From Adiantum capillus-veneris (lineage: Eukaryota; Streptophyta; Polypodiopsida; Polypodiales; Pteridaceae), in contig CM043955.1 in the NCBI GenBank assembly GCA_014529385.2, forward strand, positions 138,559,108 through 138,623,107: DNA of 64,000 nt, read 5' to 3'. The translations under genes were made by a program, and so were the position numbers. Positions within the stretch are counted from its first letter, which is position 1. Each line of letters begins with the position of its first letter. The notes beneath the pieces were generated by a model. It was not told the origin of the DNA. It did not search any database and saw only the letters and a program-made list of their open reading frames with translations. This document shows, one piece after another, positions 1-12,480 of this stretch.

Positions 1-1221
1 AAGGCACGCCCCGACCGGCACCGAGAGGAATCGACACGTAGCATCTCGGCTTCCCACAACAACTACCAATTCTGGCAGCCTTAAACCTCACACCGACCAC
101 CCAAACCATCAACAAAACCCTTGTAAATTCCCCGAACTCCACTCTTCCCTAATAACCTAGCAAGTGGCTAGTGGATTGTAAAAAACTCTCCCCACCCCAC
201 TCTTTCCTCTCTCTCTATCTCTACCTTCTCTCTCTATCTATCTCTCTTACTAGAGAGGCATCTAGACCTTCTACAGTGACCAGTGGATATTTGCAAGGAC
301 CATTAGGTAAGGACCGCCTCTCAAGCCTATATAAAGAGGCCTCCGCTAAGCACAAAGGGAGGACAAGTGAAGGAGGAACACACTAGCTCCATGCACTCTA
401 CATTTTAAGCACCACAAAGCACATAATGCACCCCCCCAAGCTAGAGAGCTCATGGCATCATGTTTGGTTGCAAGCTAGGGCATTTTAGCATGGGCAACAT
501 CACCATTTTCCCCATTATCCCCCACAACACACATAAGGCAATCACTACTCCCCCACAAGGCAACATGAGCATGCTAGGATTGAATGCATCGACACCATGC
601 TACCTTGGGCCGCTCTCAATGTTGGTGATTGACGTTGTCGGTGGCTGCATCATCTTGATGTTTTCCCTCAACTAACCTCCCCGCTAACTCCAACTTCGCC
701 ATGCACCATATGGCCTTCGCATTCCATCATGCATCCCTAGCGCCAAGAGCCAGGTTTGTAACAATCAAGACCACCGTTTGTAAGTATCATCATCACCAAT
801 AAAAGTGTGCAATGTTGTCTTGATCTTTGGGGTCCATTCTCTGTTCTCCTTAGTTTTGTTTTCCCACATTCGTGGGATGTTTCATCTCTTGTATATCACT
901 TTGCTTGTGCCCCATCAAGTGTGGCCTCTCCAATAAGTCAGTATGTTGCATTCCAACATTGTCACATACCTCTCTCATACACACACTCCTGACTGTCGAC
1001 TAGGCATTTTCTACATGTGGGCGTTTGTTGTATCACCACTTTATGTTGGTTACCTAGAGGGCATCTCACTTTTGCTACCCTAGGTCATGTATGTCTGCGT
1101 CCTAGCCGCACTTATTCTAGGTGGTGCCCCTCTCTACTTATAGGATTACTCCTATCTTGAGATGATTCTTGGGGATGTTCAGGCTATGTGTGGTGTAGAG
1201 GCCTGTCCTTTCCGTCTATCA
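1..1221 (+). repeat. 5' LTR of gypsy-1 (5' part outside window)
   Basis: Matches the 3' LTR over 1-773. The 3' boundary is set by the CA at 1220-1221, six bases before a TGGCGCC primer-binding site; this spacing is the same as in the intact element at 52361-52366. The inferred full LTR is about 2.6 kb. Positions 774-1221 have no partner in the window because the 3' LTR is broken. Confidence 0.75.
328..336 (+). promoter_or_regulatory. TATA box of the gypsy-1 LTR promoter
   Basis: TATATAAAG followed by GC-richer sequence; the same motif is present in the 3' LTR at 16058-16066. The position inside the LTR fits the U3 promoter of an LTR retrotransposon. Transcription start was not determined. 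Confidence 0.55.
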
Positions 1222-1227
1222 TTTTCT

Positions 1228-1240
1228 TGGCGCCCCCATA
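1228..1240 (+). other. Primer-binding site of gypsy-1
   Basis: TGGCGCCCCCATA begins six bases after the LTR end. The intact gypsy element in this window has the same TGGCGCCCCC core (minus strand, 52351-52360), which supports the call. Confidence 0.65.
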
Positions 1241-1963
1241 GAGGATCCTTTCATGAAACCCTCCAGTTTACAAGACTAAAACCCCTAAACTTTTGTGGAT
1301 GGATGAATGGTTAGCAGGGTTCACTAACTGGACGATAGAAGAAGAAGAGCTCCAAGCACAACTAGACAAACTTTGCATCTCCATCGAAGCTCAAGTGCCA
1401 GGCATAACAATAATCGATTTGCAGTGGGAGAGCCAACCAACACGTTAAATTCAGTGGATATACATAGGTCGGGTTCCAAGAAGAAGAAGGAGAAAGTCGA
1501 GTCCATGTCCACAACCTACAACCAACCCGCAACAACAAGATGGAGGGAGTTGTGCACAATAGAGAATCAACACTATTCTACTTCGAGAATCGGGTAACTC
1601 AAGTCATCGAGGTAATTATCACAGTAAGTTTCCAAGTCACACCTGATACTGCAGCGCAGATAACGGAAGCACATGCTCACGCGCTCACTAGAGAGACCAT
1701 GGATCTAATGAGCTTGTTTCGGGAAAGAACACCACCCTCTCCCACAAGCTTGGAAAGTGATTAAGCACCTCTAAGCTTCACATGAATCACTACAACTTAC
1801 CTCAAGGCAGATCACACATTCTGATACGAGTACACTCAATCAAGGTAATACTGGACTGGAAGGCTCACTACCAGCACATCATCGACACCATGTTGGGTGG
1901 GAAAAAAACTTTTGATTGCAAGCTAAGAAGTGTGTCTTTCTAGCTCTCTCTCTCTCAGTAATC
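1241..1963 (+). other. Leader of gypsy-1 between primer site and gag
   Basis: About 720 bases of 5' leader. Short open frames here are unlike any TE protein I recognise. A leader of about 1 kb is also present in the intact element (51318-52350). Confidence 0.5.
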
Positions 1964-3079
1964 ATGGCAGGTGTAGCATTTCCAACATTTAAAGGAAAGA
2001 AGAGGGAGGATTTGGTAACAGATTTCCTAGATGACTTTGAAGTAGCATGTGTAGTAAGCAACAAAGATACAGATGAATCCCGGGTTAGAATCCTTAAGCA
2101 TCTCATGAAGCTAGAAGCTAGGTCATGGTATAACGCACTTCCACAAGCAACTATGGATGACTGGGAGCCCTTAAAAACTTCTTTTAAGAGGCGTTTTGTG
2201 GGAGGTACCACTTTAGAGAATCTGTGGGACAAGTTGAGAACTTGAAGCAGGAGGGTCTTTAAGAATATGCCACCTATGAGTCCAAGTTTGTGGATTTGTG
2301 GGAACGGTGGGTTGAGTCACGCAAGAGGAGAAGCTGCACCCGATTTCCTCAAAAAGGACCGGTTCACGCTTGGCTTATGGCCGCTTCTCAAGGAGAAGGT
2401 GAAGGGTAGATTCCCGGGCTACGTACGAGTTAGTCGTCGAGATTGCTCGCCTTAAGGACAAGAAGTTGCGGATGAAAGCCAAAGAAACCAAGTCAACAGA
2501 AGCAGGAACATCGGGTCAACCAACGACCACGACAACCACCATTCCTCCACCACCACTGGCTCCTGGGGTAAGAAATGACCAACAAGATATATTGGCCCAC
2601 ATTACTGACCAATTGCAAAATTTGTATGTCCACTTGATACAGCAAGGAGGGAATCAAGAAAGAGATCAAGCCTCGGGAAGAGCACGACGAAAAAACAGGT
2701 AGTATCACTGCTACAACTACGGAGAAGATGGTCACGGTACGTACTACTGTCCCAAACCATGACAAAACTATAATAGAGGAGGTAGGAGGAACCAACTGTC
2801 ACCCCTTAGAGAGAGAACATCCCCACCCCGAGCACCAGCCCCACCAACACAAATTCTACGTCCACCTCAGGCGCCACCACAAGCACCCATTCCACCTCTT
2901 CCACCTGCACCACCACCTGATCGCCCTGTAAACATCATAAGGTTAGAAGAGAAAGGAAAGGCCGTAGTTGTGGATCCACCCAAAGTAAAGGAGAGGGATA
3001 AGGATAAGGAGAAGGTAACCTTTGTAGAACCATTTGAAGCCATGACTGTAAAAAGAACTAGGAGGGAGAAAGCTATCTG
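1964..3079 (+). pseudogene. gypsy-1 gag, broken
   Basis: The probable start is the ATG at 1964 (MAGVAFPTFKGKKRED), matching the style of the intact Gag start at 51317. The capsid-like stretch runs to about 2230, where a frameshift occurs; frames then change repeatedly. A zinc-knuckle relic is visible at about 2706-2755 (CYNYGEDGHGTYYC), with the second cysteine replaced by tyrosine. It is followed by a proline-rich stretch and a basic KERDKDKEK segment ending at a stop near 3079. In a working element Gag packages the RNA; this copy cannot make a full protein. Confidence 0.75.
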
Positions 3080-3093
3080 ATGATGAGAGAAAC

Positions 3094-4458
3094 ATGAAAG
3101 GAGAGACTAGCAAGAAGCCATCACAGCCACGACGGAAAATAGGCATCACCGAGTTCCAGTTAGGGGAAAGTTCTAGGCCCTATGATCTAACATTGGATGT
3201 GGAAGAGCAAGGACCAAAGATTACATGGACACATCTTCTACATCTCGCACCAAAGGTAAGGCAGCAATGGTCCAAAATGGTGAGTACAAGGCGCTCCAAA
3301 GCAAAGGTAGCCAGAGCGATTTCGGGTTGCAACATGGATGACATCCTTCCAATTGTCGGCGTCAACATAAAAGGTAAGAGGGTTGGAAACACCTACATTG
3401 ATGGAGGTGCACAAATTTGTGTGATGAGTGAAGCTATGATGCTTTGGCTAGGGCTCGAGGTTGACAGGCTTTCTCCATGCAAGGCAAAGATGGCAAACAA
3501 TGCAAAAGTGAAATGTGTAGGTGTAGTAAGTGCTGTGAAGATAAAAGCTTTCAACGGATGAAGTAGATGTTTTTGTAATGCCTACTAAGGGGGAGGGCCA
3601 TTCATTAATCTTGGGAAGGCCATGGTTGATGGCCATGAAAGGCAAAGCAGGACTGGGGCACTGGCCTTCTATGCATGACTGGTAAGAAAGGGGAGACAAT
3701 CTACTACGACATGAAGACTGACAAGTAGAAGCAAATGGACCTAGAGACATCAGCAGATGAAACCACTAGTGAGTCTTCCACGTCTGAGGAGGAGACCGCA
3801 TCCACCGATGAAATCAATAGTTCCATCGATGTGATGGGTATCATCATGAAGGATTCACAAAGGGTAAGCACAACTGGCGACCCGTCACCAGAAGGGAAAG
3901 CAATGGAGAGGAAAGTAAATCACCTGGACTAGGAGAAAGTAGGTTGAAGGGTATGCTGTCTATGGAATTAACAATTGAAGAGAAAGATATATTTTTTCAA
4001 ATGTTGATGGGATTTCCTGACCTTTTCATTGACAACTATGAAAGAATCATAGGTATTACAGTAGTGGAACATCATATTAAGCTGAAGAAAGGGGTAAAAC
4101 CAGTTGTGCAAAAGCTACGACGGCTGGGAGTCATACAAGAAAAGGCACTCCTGGCCGAGGTAAGGAAGCTACTAGAAGCAAGGTTCATCTATCCTGTAGA
4201 AAACTCAGAGTGGGTGTCACCCATAGTAGTGGCGCCTAAGAATAATGGTAAGTGGAGGGTCTGCGTGGACTACAAACCACTAAATGCAGCTACAAAGAGA
4301 GACCACTTTCCTCTCCCTTTCTTGGATAAAATTCTGAATGAAGTAGCGGGTTTTGAATGCTACACCGTGTGTGATGGTTATTCTGGGTATTTTCAAATAC
4401 GCATAGCCTTGGAAGATCAGCTAAAAACCACTTTCATTACACCATGGGGTTGTTTTGT
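3094..4458 (+). pseudogene. gypsy-1 protease and N-terminal reverse transcriptase
   Basis: The retropepsin motif YIDGGAQICV lies at about 3397-3426, and the downstream ILGRPWL motif is in another frame near 3610-3630, so protease carries a frameshift. An acidic linker follows. RT begins after 3944 with WVSPIVV, WRVCVDYKPLNAAT and GYSGYFQIRIA, and stops at TPWGC where the inserted LTR begins at 4459. The RT continues in frame at 11567. The intact relative at 45969-51317 shows the same domain order. Confidence 0.85.
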
Positions 4459-7168
4459 TGTGAGGTCCCCACCCCGTCGTCTCAAACGACGGATCTAATG
4501 GTAAACCTGATGGCCACTAGATCTACAGCGGAAACAAACAGCGTCGTTTTGAGTTCAACTAGCGGACAATCTCTCATCACCAAGTGAATCGAGTTCGAGC
4601 CTACTAGCATCAAGGTCTAGTTCCACCTCGCAGGGGAAGCGTGTCTAATCAATTATCGGTCCTAAAACCCACCTTCCAAGAGGAGAGAAGTCTCAAGTGC
4701 TTTATTCCCCATAGCTTTTAGAGGCACGTACACTTGAGACTTCACCGCTCTTGGGGCAATGAGTAATACTAGCGTCAATTTATAGTACTATGAGGACAGA
4801 GAGTTCCCGACCAATTGGGACCACCCTTGTCATAGGCATTGGCAACCCGAGCCAAGCCCCCACTTTCCACCCCATACTCACACTTCCTTTGTTACCTAAT
4901 TACTACCACAATGGTTGTTCAACATATAAGTTCTTTGTTTATTTTTCCGATTCACAAGTTCTTTAATATAGCCCTTCAACCAGTATTGCAAAGCGGCACC
5001 AAGACAGTAATTCTAGTAAAAATTCACTCAAAAACTTTTTCATTTAAAATTCCAATGTTCTGGAGGTACAACATCCCCCCTCCATCGAGAGTTTACTCCT
5101 CCCGTTGTTGCCTAGCTGTCCATACAACTAGGTTGTCCACCGCTTAACCAGCAGTCGTGGATTCAAGAGCCCTTAACCAGGAACTCTAGCTCCTGTGAAT
5201 AACTTCGCGAGCTGTCCCCTGTGATCAAGAGGGGGTTCGGACTAGATCAACATTGGAATTGAAAATGAACTAGCTGAGCTAAATTTTCCCTAGCAAACAT
5301 TCTTTCCTAGCTCAACCAGTATATCCAACAATCATTCTTTCCTACTTGGAAATTACTATACATTTCAATTCAAATGCCGTGATCTCCGTTGGATTTCTCC
5401 TACATGTTTAGGGATATGCTCTTTCCTAACTTATCGGATACAGTGTTAAACAAAAATTGAATTAAAAATGTGACCTACCTCCACAATTTCCTCGTCATTG
5501 CTCCGTGAGTTGGCCGGTACTTGGTCGTCCATGGGAGCTTTCCCTTTTCCATTCGTGTTGCTTGTCCCAGCCTCGTGGTCATGGGAACCATTTTATCGGA
5601 GCCATTTTATACTCACTACTTAATTGACAACTTGAAAAAAGAGAGCTAACATTTGAGAGTAATATACGACCAAAATGATAGATTAATTCCAATAAGCAAA
5701 TCCCTTTTTACGAGAGGTTTGATTACTTCAAGACATAGAGGTTTCTGATAGCACCTTACTTGTTCTGTGGGAATTGGCTCTAAGGTTAATTATTTGGCCT
5801 AGATAGTTAAGAATTACAGGTTTCTTCTCAATCTATTTATTAGAGATGAATTCGGCATGCTTAATCACTTCCTAATGTAAGTAGAGGTTTGCAAATTTAC
5901 CGTATGCATAGGTGAGAGGGTTTCTCCTTTCCTAGTGATTAATGATGGATTAATTTCACTAATTACATCCTAATCTATGAGCTAATTGATTCTAATTTAA
6001 TTGTTTAAACATTGTGGGGCAATAGAAAGCAGTTGACCATCTCTACCTCAATGCCGACTTGTTCTTAATTACAATGGTGACTAGCGGTTGATTCTTTAAT
6101 CATGCATTAATCTATGATTAAGAGAGACTAACTTCTTGCATAATTACTAATTAGATTAAGATTTATGCAATAGATCAATGATATGAAGAATTAGAGAGTA
6201 TCCATTGAGTAATTTAGCTAGGTTTATGCACAATAGATGCGGGATTAAGAGAATATTGGAGAGAATTGCAACAAGCATGACTTAAATTGGATATTACCGA
6301 GATTAGGCTGATTTTCTCTCGAATTCCTGATGCAATGGACTCCTCGACACGAGAAACGGGCAGCACTTCCCTCCTTAGCTCTTCTTCCAAAGATTATGTC
6401 TGTCGGCAGCACCTCCCCAAGGTATGTGTGTGTGTATGAGTGTATGTGTGTGTATTGAGTGTGTGTGAGCATATATGTGTGTGTGTGTGTGTGTGAGCAG
6501 ACTCATATATAGGCCCTCCCAAGATGAAAATCAAACCATGCTGCTAAATACATATGAGGAAGTACTCACCTCATGCAAGGTAACTTAGTTACAAGCTTAC
6601 CAAGTGTCCAGCTAACTTAGTCTAACTAACTCTCACACTCTCTCCCAAGCATGGCAAGTCTCCCACAAGCCCCTAGAGGCGCCCCCTAGCTGCTAAAGCA
6701 AGCTTCTAGTGGCCTGGGACCTATTCCCACACAGCCCTCGAGCCCCGATGCTCCCCGCACAGCCTTTGGAAATTTTGACTTTAGGCTAAACGGGCGATAC
6801 GAATCGGAATTTAATGTTGTAAATTGCTATACTAAGCTCTAACTAAGGTGTACCTGTCCGAGTACCTGCCAAATTTAGCAGTCTCTCCCCCCCCCCCCCC
6901 CCGGGTGTCCGAAAATGCATTTTTTCAAATTCGGATACGGGTGCAGTTTTTTGAGACTGTTGAAATTAGACGGGTCGGGTGACCAAAAACTTACTATTTT
7001 TGGAAAATTTTCACAAAAATTATTTTAATTCACTTTTGGAAGCTTTATGAAATTCTAAACATCATGGCATCGACAGATTTTGGAAAACTGCTAAAATAGT
7101 AACTTTTTTCAGTATGATTGTTTCATGATACAATGGTGTTCTTTTAGCTCGGGGTCGGAGACCTTACA
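4459..7168 (-). repeat. 3' LTR of the gag-only element (left copy)
   Basis: 2710 bases, near-identical to 8845-11566. On the minus strand it begins TGTAAGGTC, just after a purine-rich GGGGAGGA stretch (7169-7178 read on minus) that serves as polypurine tract. It contains a (GT)n run near 6476-6494, a candidate TATATATG at 6504-6511 (minus), and a 16-base C run near 6887-6902 that the other LTR lacks. Confidence 0.85.
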
Positions 7169-7232
7169 TCCTCCCCAATGTGAAAAATTTGAGATGTCCT
7201 CATCTCAAGAATACATCTGGATAAACTCTATG

Positions 7233-8300
7233 CTAACTACTTAGGTGCATATATCCTTTGTCTAAAGTAAGGACATCCTTTGATAATAAAATAGGCTTTA
7301 GCTTTATGCGTCTTATTCTGCTGAACTTTGATGAGATCGTGGTGCTTGAATTATTTCTCACTAGGATTAGCAGTTGCAACATACATAGCTGCTCTCTCAT
7401 CAGCTTCGTCACCCACAGTTGGTTGTGAGTCACTGCGGCATTAGCGAAAGCTCCGCTTCCTTGTCCTGTGTTTCCTCTTCCTCGGTCTCCTCTTCTGTTT
7501 GGTTGACCTCGCCTGTTGACGTTCAAAGGTACATTATTAGCATCGGATGTTTGGGAAATCCTTTTTGGACATCGGCTTTTGTAATGTCCATACCCTTGGC
7601 ATTCAAAACATTATTATAGTGGAAAACTCGGTAGCTGTCGTAGTAGCTACTACAGGACGATGGTCATATGCAGGGTTGATTGGTCTGTTACTCCAGTTGT
7701 CTGTCCTGGCCCTCTTTGACAAATAGTATTTACTATCTTGGGTAGTCCTCTTTGAGAAATAGTATTGACTATCTTGGGTAGTCCTCTGAATCTCTTTAGC
7801 TAACGGTTTGGCCCTTAGCAAGGCATCTTGCAGAGTTGCTGGCCTGAGAGCTTCTAGTCGGTTGTTCAAGGGATCGATGAGTCCTTGGCAGAACCGTGCT
7901 ACTTGCTGTTCCAATGTCATCCTAGGAGCATATCTCCGAAGTGTGACGAACTTCGAGTAGTATTCTTCGACGGAAGAATTCAGTTGTCGAAGTGAGAAAA
8001 ACTCATTCATCTTCAAGGCTTTGTGAGTGGGTGATAAGTATCGCTCCATCACAGCAACCTTGATGTCTTCTCATGACTGGGAAGATCCCTTGATATCCAA
8101 GTCCCTGCAATGTTATTTCCACCAGATCTTGGCATCGCCAAACAAGCGGAACATCGCAAGCATGGTTTGGTTCTCCGGTTGATTTCCCGCAGCTTCAAAA
8201 TAGTCGTCCATTGCTTCCATCCATACTTCCGCATCTCTCTCCACATTAACCCCTTCGCCTTTAAAGGTTGGAGGTTGAGCTTGCTTAAGGAGAAGCTTTT
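7233..8300 (-). pseudogene. Ty3/gypsy-type gag of the gag-only element
   Basis: Read on the minus strand, the N-terminal part contains PPTFKGEG and VWMEAMDDYFEAA, then FGDAKIWW, all typical of the Retrotrans_gag domain, with two in-frame stops near 8050-8130. It continues as an open 149-codon stretch (8052-7603: MERYLSP, LRRYAPRM, FCQGL). A CFECQGYGHYKSRC zinc knuckle (CX2CX4HX4C, all ligands present) lies at 7565-7609. A 36-base unit at 7715-7786 is duplicated, giving two 12-residue copies of RTTQDSxYYxSK. The region after the knuckle is basic (RRGQPNRRGDRGRG). No pol domain follows before the LTR. Confidence 0.8.
7715..7786 (-). repeat. 36-bp tandem duplication inside gag
   Basis: Two adjacent 36-base units (7715-7750, 7751-7786) differ at a few bases and add 12 residues in frame between the capsid-like region and the zinc knuckle. 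Confidence 0.8.
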
Positions 8301-8832
8301 TCTCCTAAACGGCGGTATATAGCGCAATAGACGGTACCTATCCAATGGTATAAAACTCATTACTATAGCACTCTTCTCAAATGAACCTAGGCTTTTCCAT
8401 ACTCAAGAAGAAATTTAACTTTTTGGGCTTAACCAGCCTACTTAATCTGTACAGCTATCACAAAGGATTTAACCATTCCACCATTAGTTTAAATTCCATT
8501 GAATACATCCAAAATTGTCGAATAAATAATGGTAAAAACTTTACTCGAGAGCTTTGATCCATACTTATAACTTTATGTGCATCAACAGGCTACCTGCCCG
8601 CAGCACTAGTCGCACCAACGACTTCTCAAAAAACATCATGTGGAACCCACTAAATCCCAACAAGCTCAACGAGTAAAACTCTTTAACATCACTCAGGAGA
8701 CAATCCACTAGACAAATCCAATGTCATTATTCTGGGAAACATCATGCTCAAGCTTTGAGTACGAGCTATCCTACTATCCCTTATTTTTTAAAATTTCAAA
8801 CAACATCATTTTCCAGTTCGTAAACCTATAGC

Positions 8833-8844
8833 TCTGATACCAGG
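8833..8844 (-). other. Primer-binding site (initiator tRNA-Met) of the gag-only element
   Basis: On the minus strand TGGTATCAGAGC lies directly against the LTR end at 8845. This is the common plant initiator tRNA-Met primer site and it fixes the element's orientation as minus. Confidence 0.9.
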
Positions 8845-11566
8845 TGTGAGGTCCCCACCCCGTCGTCTCAAACGACGGATCTGATGGTAAACCTGATGGC
8901 CACTAATCTACAGCGGAAACAAACAGCGTGGTTTTGGGTTCAACTAGCGGACAATCTCTCATCACCAAGTGAATCGAGTTCGAGCCTACTAGCATCGAGG
9001 TCTAGTTCCACCTCTCATGGGAAGCGTGTCTAATCAATTATCGGTCCTAAAACCCACCTTCCAAGAGAAGAGAAGCCTCGAGTGCCTTTTTCCCCATAGC
9101 TTTCAGAGGCACGTACAATTGAGACTTCGCCGCTCTTGGGGCAATGAGTAATACTAGCGTCAATTTATAGTACTATGGGGACAGAGAGTTCCCGACCAAT
9201 CGGGACCACCCTTCTCATAGGCATTCGCAATCCGAGCCAAGCCCCCACTTTCCACCCCATACTCACACTTCCTTTGTTACCTAATTACTACCACAATGGT
9301 TGTTCAACATATAAGTTCTTTGTTTATTTTTCCGATTCACAAGTTCTTTAATACAACCCTTCAACCAGTATTGCAAAACGGCACCAAGACAGTAATTCTA
9401 GTAAAAATTCACTCAAAAACTTGTTCATTTAAAATTCCAATGTTCTGGATGTACAACATCCCCCCTCCAACGAGAGTTTACTCCTCCCTTTATCGCCTAG
9501 CTGCCCGTACAACTAGGTTGTCCACCGCTTAACCAGCAGTCGTGGATTCAAGAGCCCTTAACCAGGAACTCTAGCTCCTGCGAATAACTTCGCGAGCTGC
9601 CCCCTGTGATCAAGAGGGGTTTCAGACTAGATCAACATTGGAATTGAAAATGAACTAGCTGAGCTAAATTTTCCGTAGCAAACATTCTTTCCTAACTCAA
9701 ACAGTATATCCAACAATCATTCTTTCCTACTTGGAAATTAATATACATTTCAATTCAAATGTCGTGATCTCCGTTGGATTTCTCCTACATGTTTAGGGGT
9801 ATGTTCTTTCCTAACTTATCGGATAGAATGTTAACTTAAACAAAACTTGAATTAAAAATGTGACCTACCTCCACAATTTCCTCGTCATTGCTCCATGAGT
9901 TGGCAGGTACTTGGTCGTCCATGGGAGCTTTCCCTTTCCCATTCGTGTTGCTTGTCCCAGCCTCGCGGTCATGGGAACTACCGAAACGAGTTCTCTTTAC
10001 CTGGGCCATTTTATACTCACTACTTAATTGACAACTTGAAAAAAGAGAGCTAACATTCAAGAGTAACATACGACCAAAATGACAAATTAATTCCAATAAG
10101 AAAATCCCTTTTTACGAGAGGTTTGATTACTTCAAGACCTAGAGGTTTCTGATAGCACCTTACTTGTTCTGTGGGAATTGGCCCTAAGGTTAATAATTTG
10201 GCTTAGATAGTTAAGAATTACAGTTTTCTTCTCAATCTATTTACTAGAGATTCATTCGGCATGCTTAATCACTTCCTAATGCAAGTAGAGGTTTGCAGAT
10301 TTACCATATGCATAGGTGAGAGGGTTTCTCCCTTCCTAGTGATTAATGATGGATTAATTTCACTAATTACATCCTAATCTATGAGCTAATTGATTCTAAT
10401 TTAGTTGTTTAAACATTGTGGGGCAATAGAAAGCAGTTGACCATCTCTACCTCAATGCCGACTTGTTCTTAATTACAATGGTGACTAGCGGTTGATTCCT
10501 TAATCATGCATTAATCTATGATTAAGAGAGACTAACTTCTTGCATAATTACTAATTAGATTAAGATTTATGCAATAGATCAATGATACGAAGAATTAGAG
10601 AGTATCCATTGAGTAATTTAGCTAGGTTTATGCACAATAGATGCGGGATTAAGAGAATATTGGAGAGAATTGCAACAAGCATGACTTAAATTGGATATTA
10701 CCGAGATTAGGCTGATTTTCTCTCGAATTTCTGATGCAATGGACTCCTCGACACGAGAAACGGGCAGCACTTCCCTCCTTAGCTCTTCTTCCAAAGATTA
10801 TGTCTGCCGGCAGCACCTCCCCAAGGTATGTGTGTGTGTATGAGTGTATGTGTGTGTATTGAGTGTGTGTGAGCATATATGTGTGTGTGTGTGTGTGTGT
10901 GTGAGCACACTCTTATATAGGCTCTCCCAAGCTGAAAATCAAACCATGCTGCTAAATACATCTGAGGGAGTACTCACCTCATGCAAGGTAACTTAGTTAC
11001 ATGCTTACCAAGTGTCCAGCTAACTTAGTCTAACTAACTCTCACACTCTCTCTCAAGCATGGCAAGTCTCCCACAAGCCCCTAGAGGCGCCCCCTAGCTG
11101 CTAAAGCAAGCTTCCAGTGGCCTGGGACCTGTTCCCACACAGCCCACGAGCCCCGGTGCTCCCCGCACAGCCTTAGGAAATTTTGACTTTAGGCTAAACG
11201 GGCGATACGAATCGGAATTTAATGTCGTAAATTGCTATACTAAGCTCTAACTAAGGTGTATCTGTCCGAGTACCTGCCAAATTTAGCAGCCCCCCCTCGG
11301 GTGTCCGAAAATGCATTTTTTCAAATTCGGGGTACGGGTGCAGTTTTTCGAGACGGTTAAAACTAAACGGGTCGGGTGACCAAAAACTTACTATTTTTGG
11401 AAAATTTTCACAAAAATTATTTTAATTCACTTTTGGATGTTTTATGACATTCTAAACATCATGGCATCAACAGATTTTGGAAAACTGCTAAAAATAGTAA
11501 CTTTTTCCATTATGATTGTTTCATGGTACAATGGTGTTCTTTTAGCTCAGGGTCGGAGACCTTACA
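8845..11566 (-). repeat. 5' LTR of the gag-only element (right copy)
   Basis: 2722 bases, matching 4459-7168 with scattered substitutions and small indels. Includes a (GT)n run near 10880-10902 and a candidate TATATAAGA at 10911-10919 (minus). It differs from the left copy around 9980-10010, where it carries a start codon and short open frame that the left LTR has lost. Confidence 0.85.
9836..10009 (-). CDS. Short LTR-embedded open frame with possible splice donor (unrecognised)
   Basis: A 57-codon minus-strand frame starts at the ATG at 10007-10009 (MAQVKRTRFGSS) and includes a hydrophilic segment with NGKGKAPMDD and NDEEIVEVG. A GTAGGT sequence (9863-9868 read on minus) follows the EEIVE codons and could be a 5' splice site, so this may be an upstream exon of the element's transcript or a captured exon. 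The matching place in the left LTR is rearranged and does not keep the frame. I recognise no family, and it may be chance. Confidence 0.25.
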   Translation of the reverse strand: MAQVKRTRFGSSHDREAGTSNTNGKGKAPMDDQVPANSWSNDEEIVEVGHIFNSSFV

Positions 11567-12480
11567 TTTGCATACAGAGTTATGCCATTTGGTCTCACAA
11601 ATGCACCTGCCACAATCCAAAGATATGTCACATATGTCTTTCAATCGTTCTTTGGAACATCCATAAGAGTGTTCATTGATGATTTTTGTACATATAGCCC
11701 TCGAATTTCACACTTAGAAAAGGTAACTAAGGGTTTGGCAAGGTCGCAAAGCCTAGGTAGGCAATTAAATGTAGTTAATTCCACATTGGGGAAAGTAGAG
11801 TCATTCTTTTAGGGCATGAAGTTTCAGCAAAAGGTATCAACGCCGATCCAAGTAAGGTGTCCGCACTCATAGCCCTACCTTCACCAACAACCACACGTCA
11901 ATTGGTCTCTTTTTTACAAAAGGTTAGGTACTTGAGTAGATTCATACATGTACTATCACAACTTGTTCTACCACTACAACAACTCACACAACGATCAACT
12001 TTCACATGGGATGAGAAGAGAGAACATCACTACAACAAGGTAAAGGAGGTCTTAGCCACCCTACCAACTATCTCACCACCTACGTGGGATGAAAATTTCT
12101 ATGCTCAAGTGTGGGTGATGACTCCTTGGGGACTGTGCTACTCCAGAAGGATACAACAACATCTTTCATGAGACCAATCTACTTCTCCAGTCGAATGATG
12201 ACAGCAGCAGAGAAAGGTTTCATCCATGTGGAACACCTAGTCCTAGCTCTTAGATTTGCATCTACAAAGTTCATGTCATATTTGCTGCCTAGACAATTTG
12301 TGATTTTAACCATGGATGATATGTTTCCCTATGTTGTACAACACATGGATGTTTCTACTAGGATTACTAAATGGCTAGTTCGTCGCAAGAATCTGACTAC
12401 ACGGTACAGCTGGAAAGCACGACAAGGGCAAGCTTGGGGGGACTCATGACCTACCAAAACTTTGAGAAAAAGGTAAACAA
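11567..12480 (+). pseudogene. gypsy-1 RT C-terminal half and first RNase H
   Basis: RT resumes directly after the inserted LTR with the VMPFGLTNAPATIQRY motif, followed by the active-site region VFIDDFCTY at about 11670-11695. Frameshifts occur near 11810 and 12150. The first, gypsy-type RNase H is recognisable from PIYFSSRMMTAAEKG and LALRFASTKF through YLLPRQFVI (about 12170-12310), and then the frame shifts again near 12390. Domain order and spacing match residues ~870-1110 of the intact polyprotein at 45969-51317. Confidence 0.8.

Larger units (their letters stand above)
4459..11566 (-). mobile_element. Gag-only LTR retrotransposon (TR-GAG type) inserted in gypsy-1 RT
   Basis: Two ~2.7 kb LTRs (4459-7168 and 8845-11566) flank only 1676 bases of interior. 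The interior holds a broken minus-strand gag with an intact zinc knuckle and no protease, RT, RNase H or integrase. LTR ends are TGTGAGGTC on one side and GACCTTACA on the other, giving the expected terminal inverted repeat. Flanking five-base sequences are tttgt (4454-4458) and tttgc (11567-11571), a near-perfect target duplication, and gypsy-1 RT resumes in frame past it. The element must have been mobilised by enzymes supplied in trans. Confidence 0.88.

Noticed and set aside
4839-5147. Plus-strand open frame repeated at 9296-9532
   Set aside because: It lies antisense in both LTRs of the gag-only element, and the two copies differ at their N-terminus; conservation is due to LTR identity.
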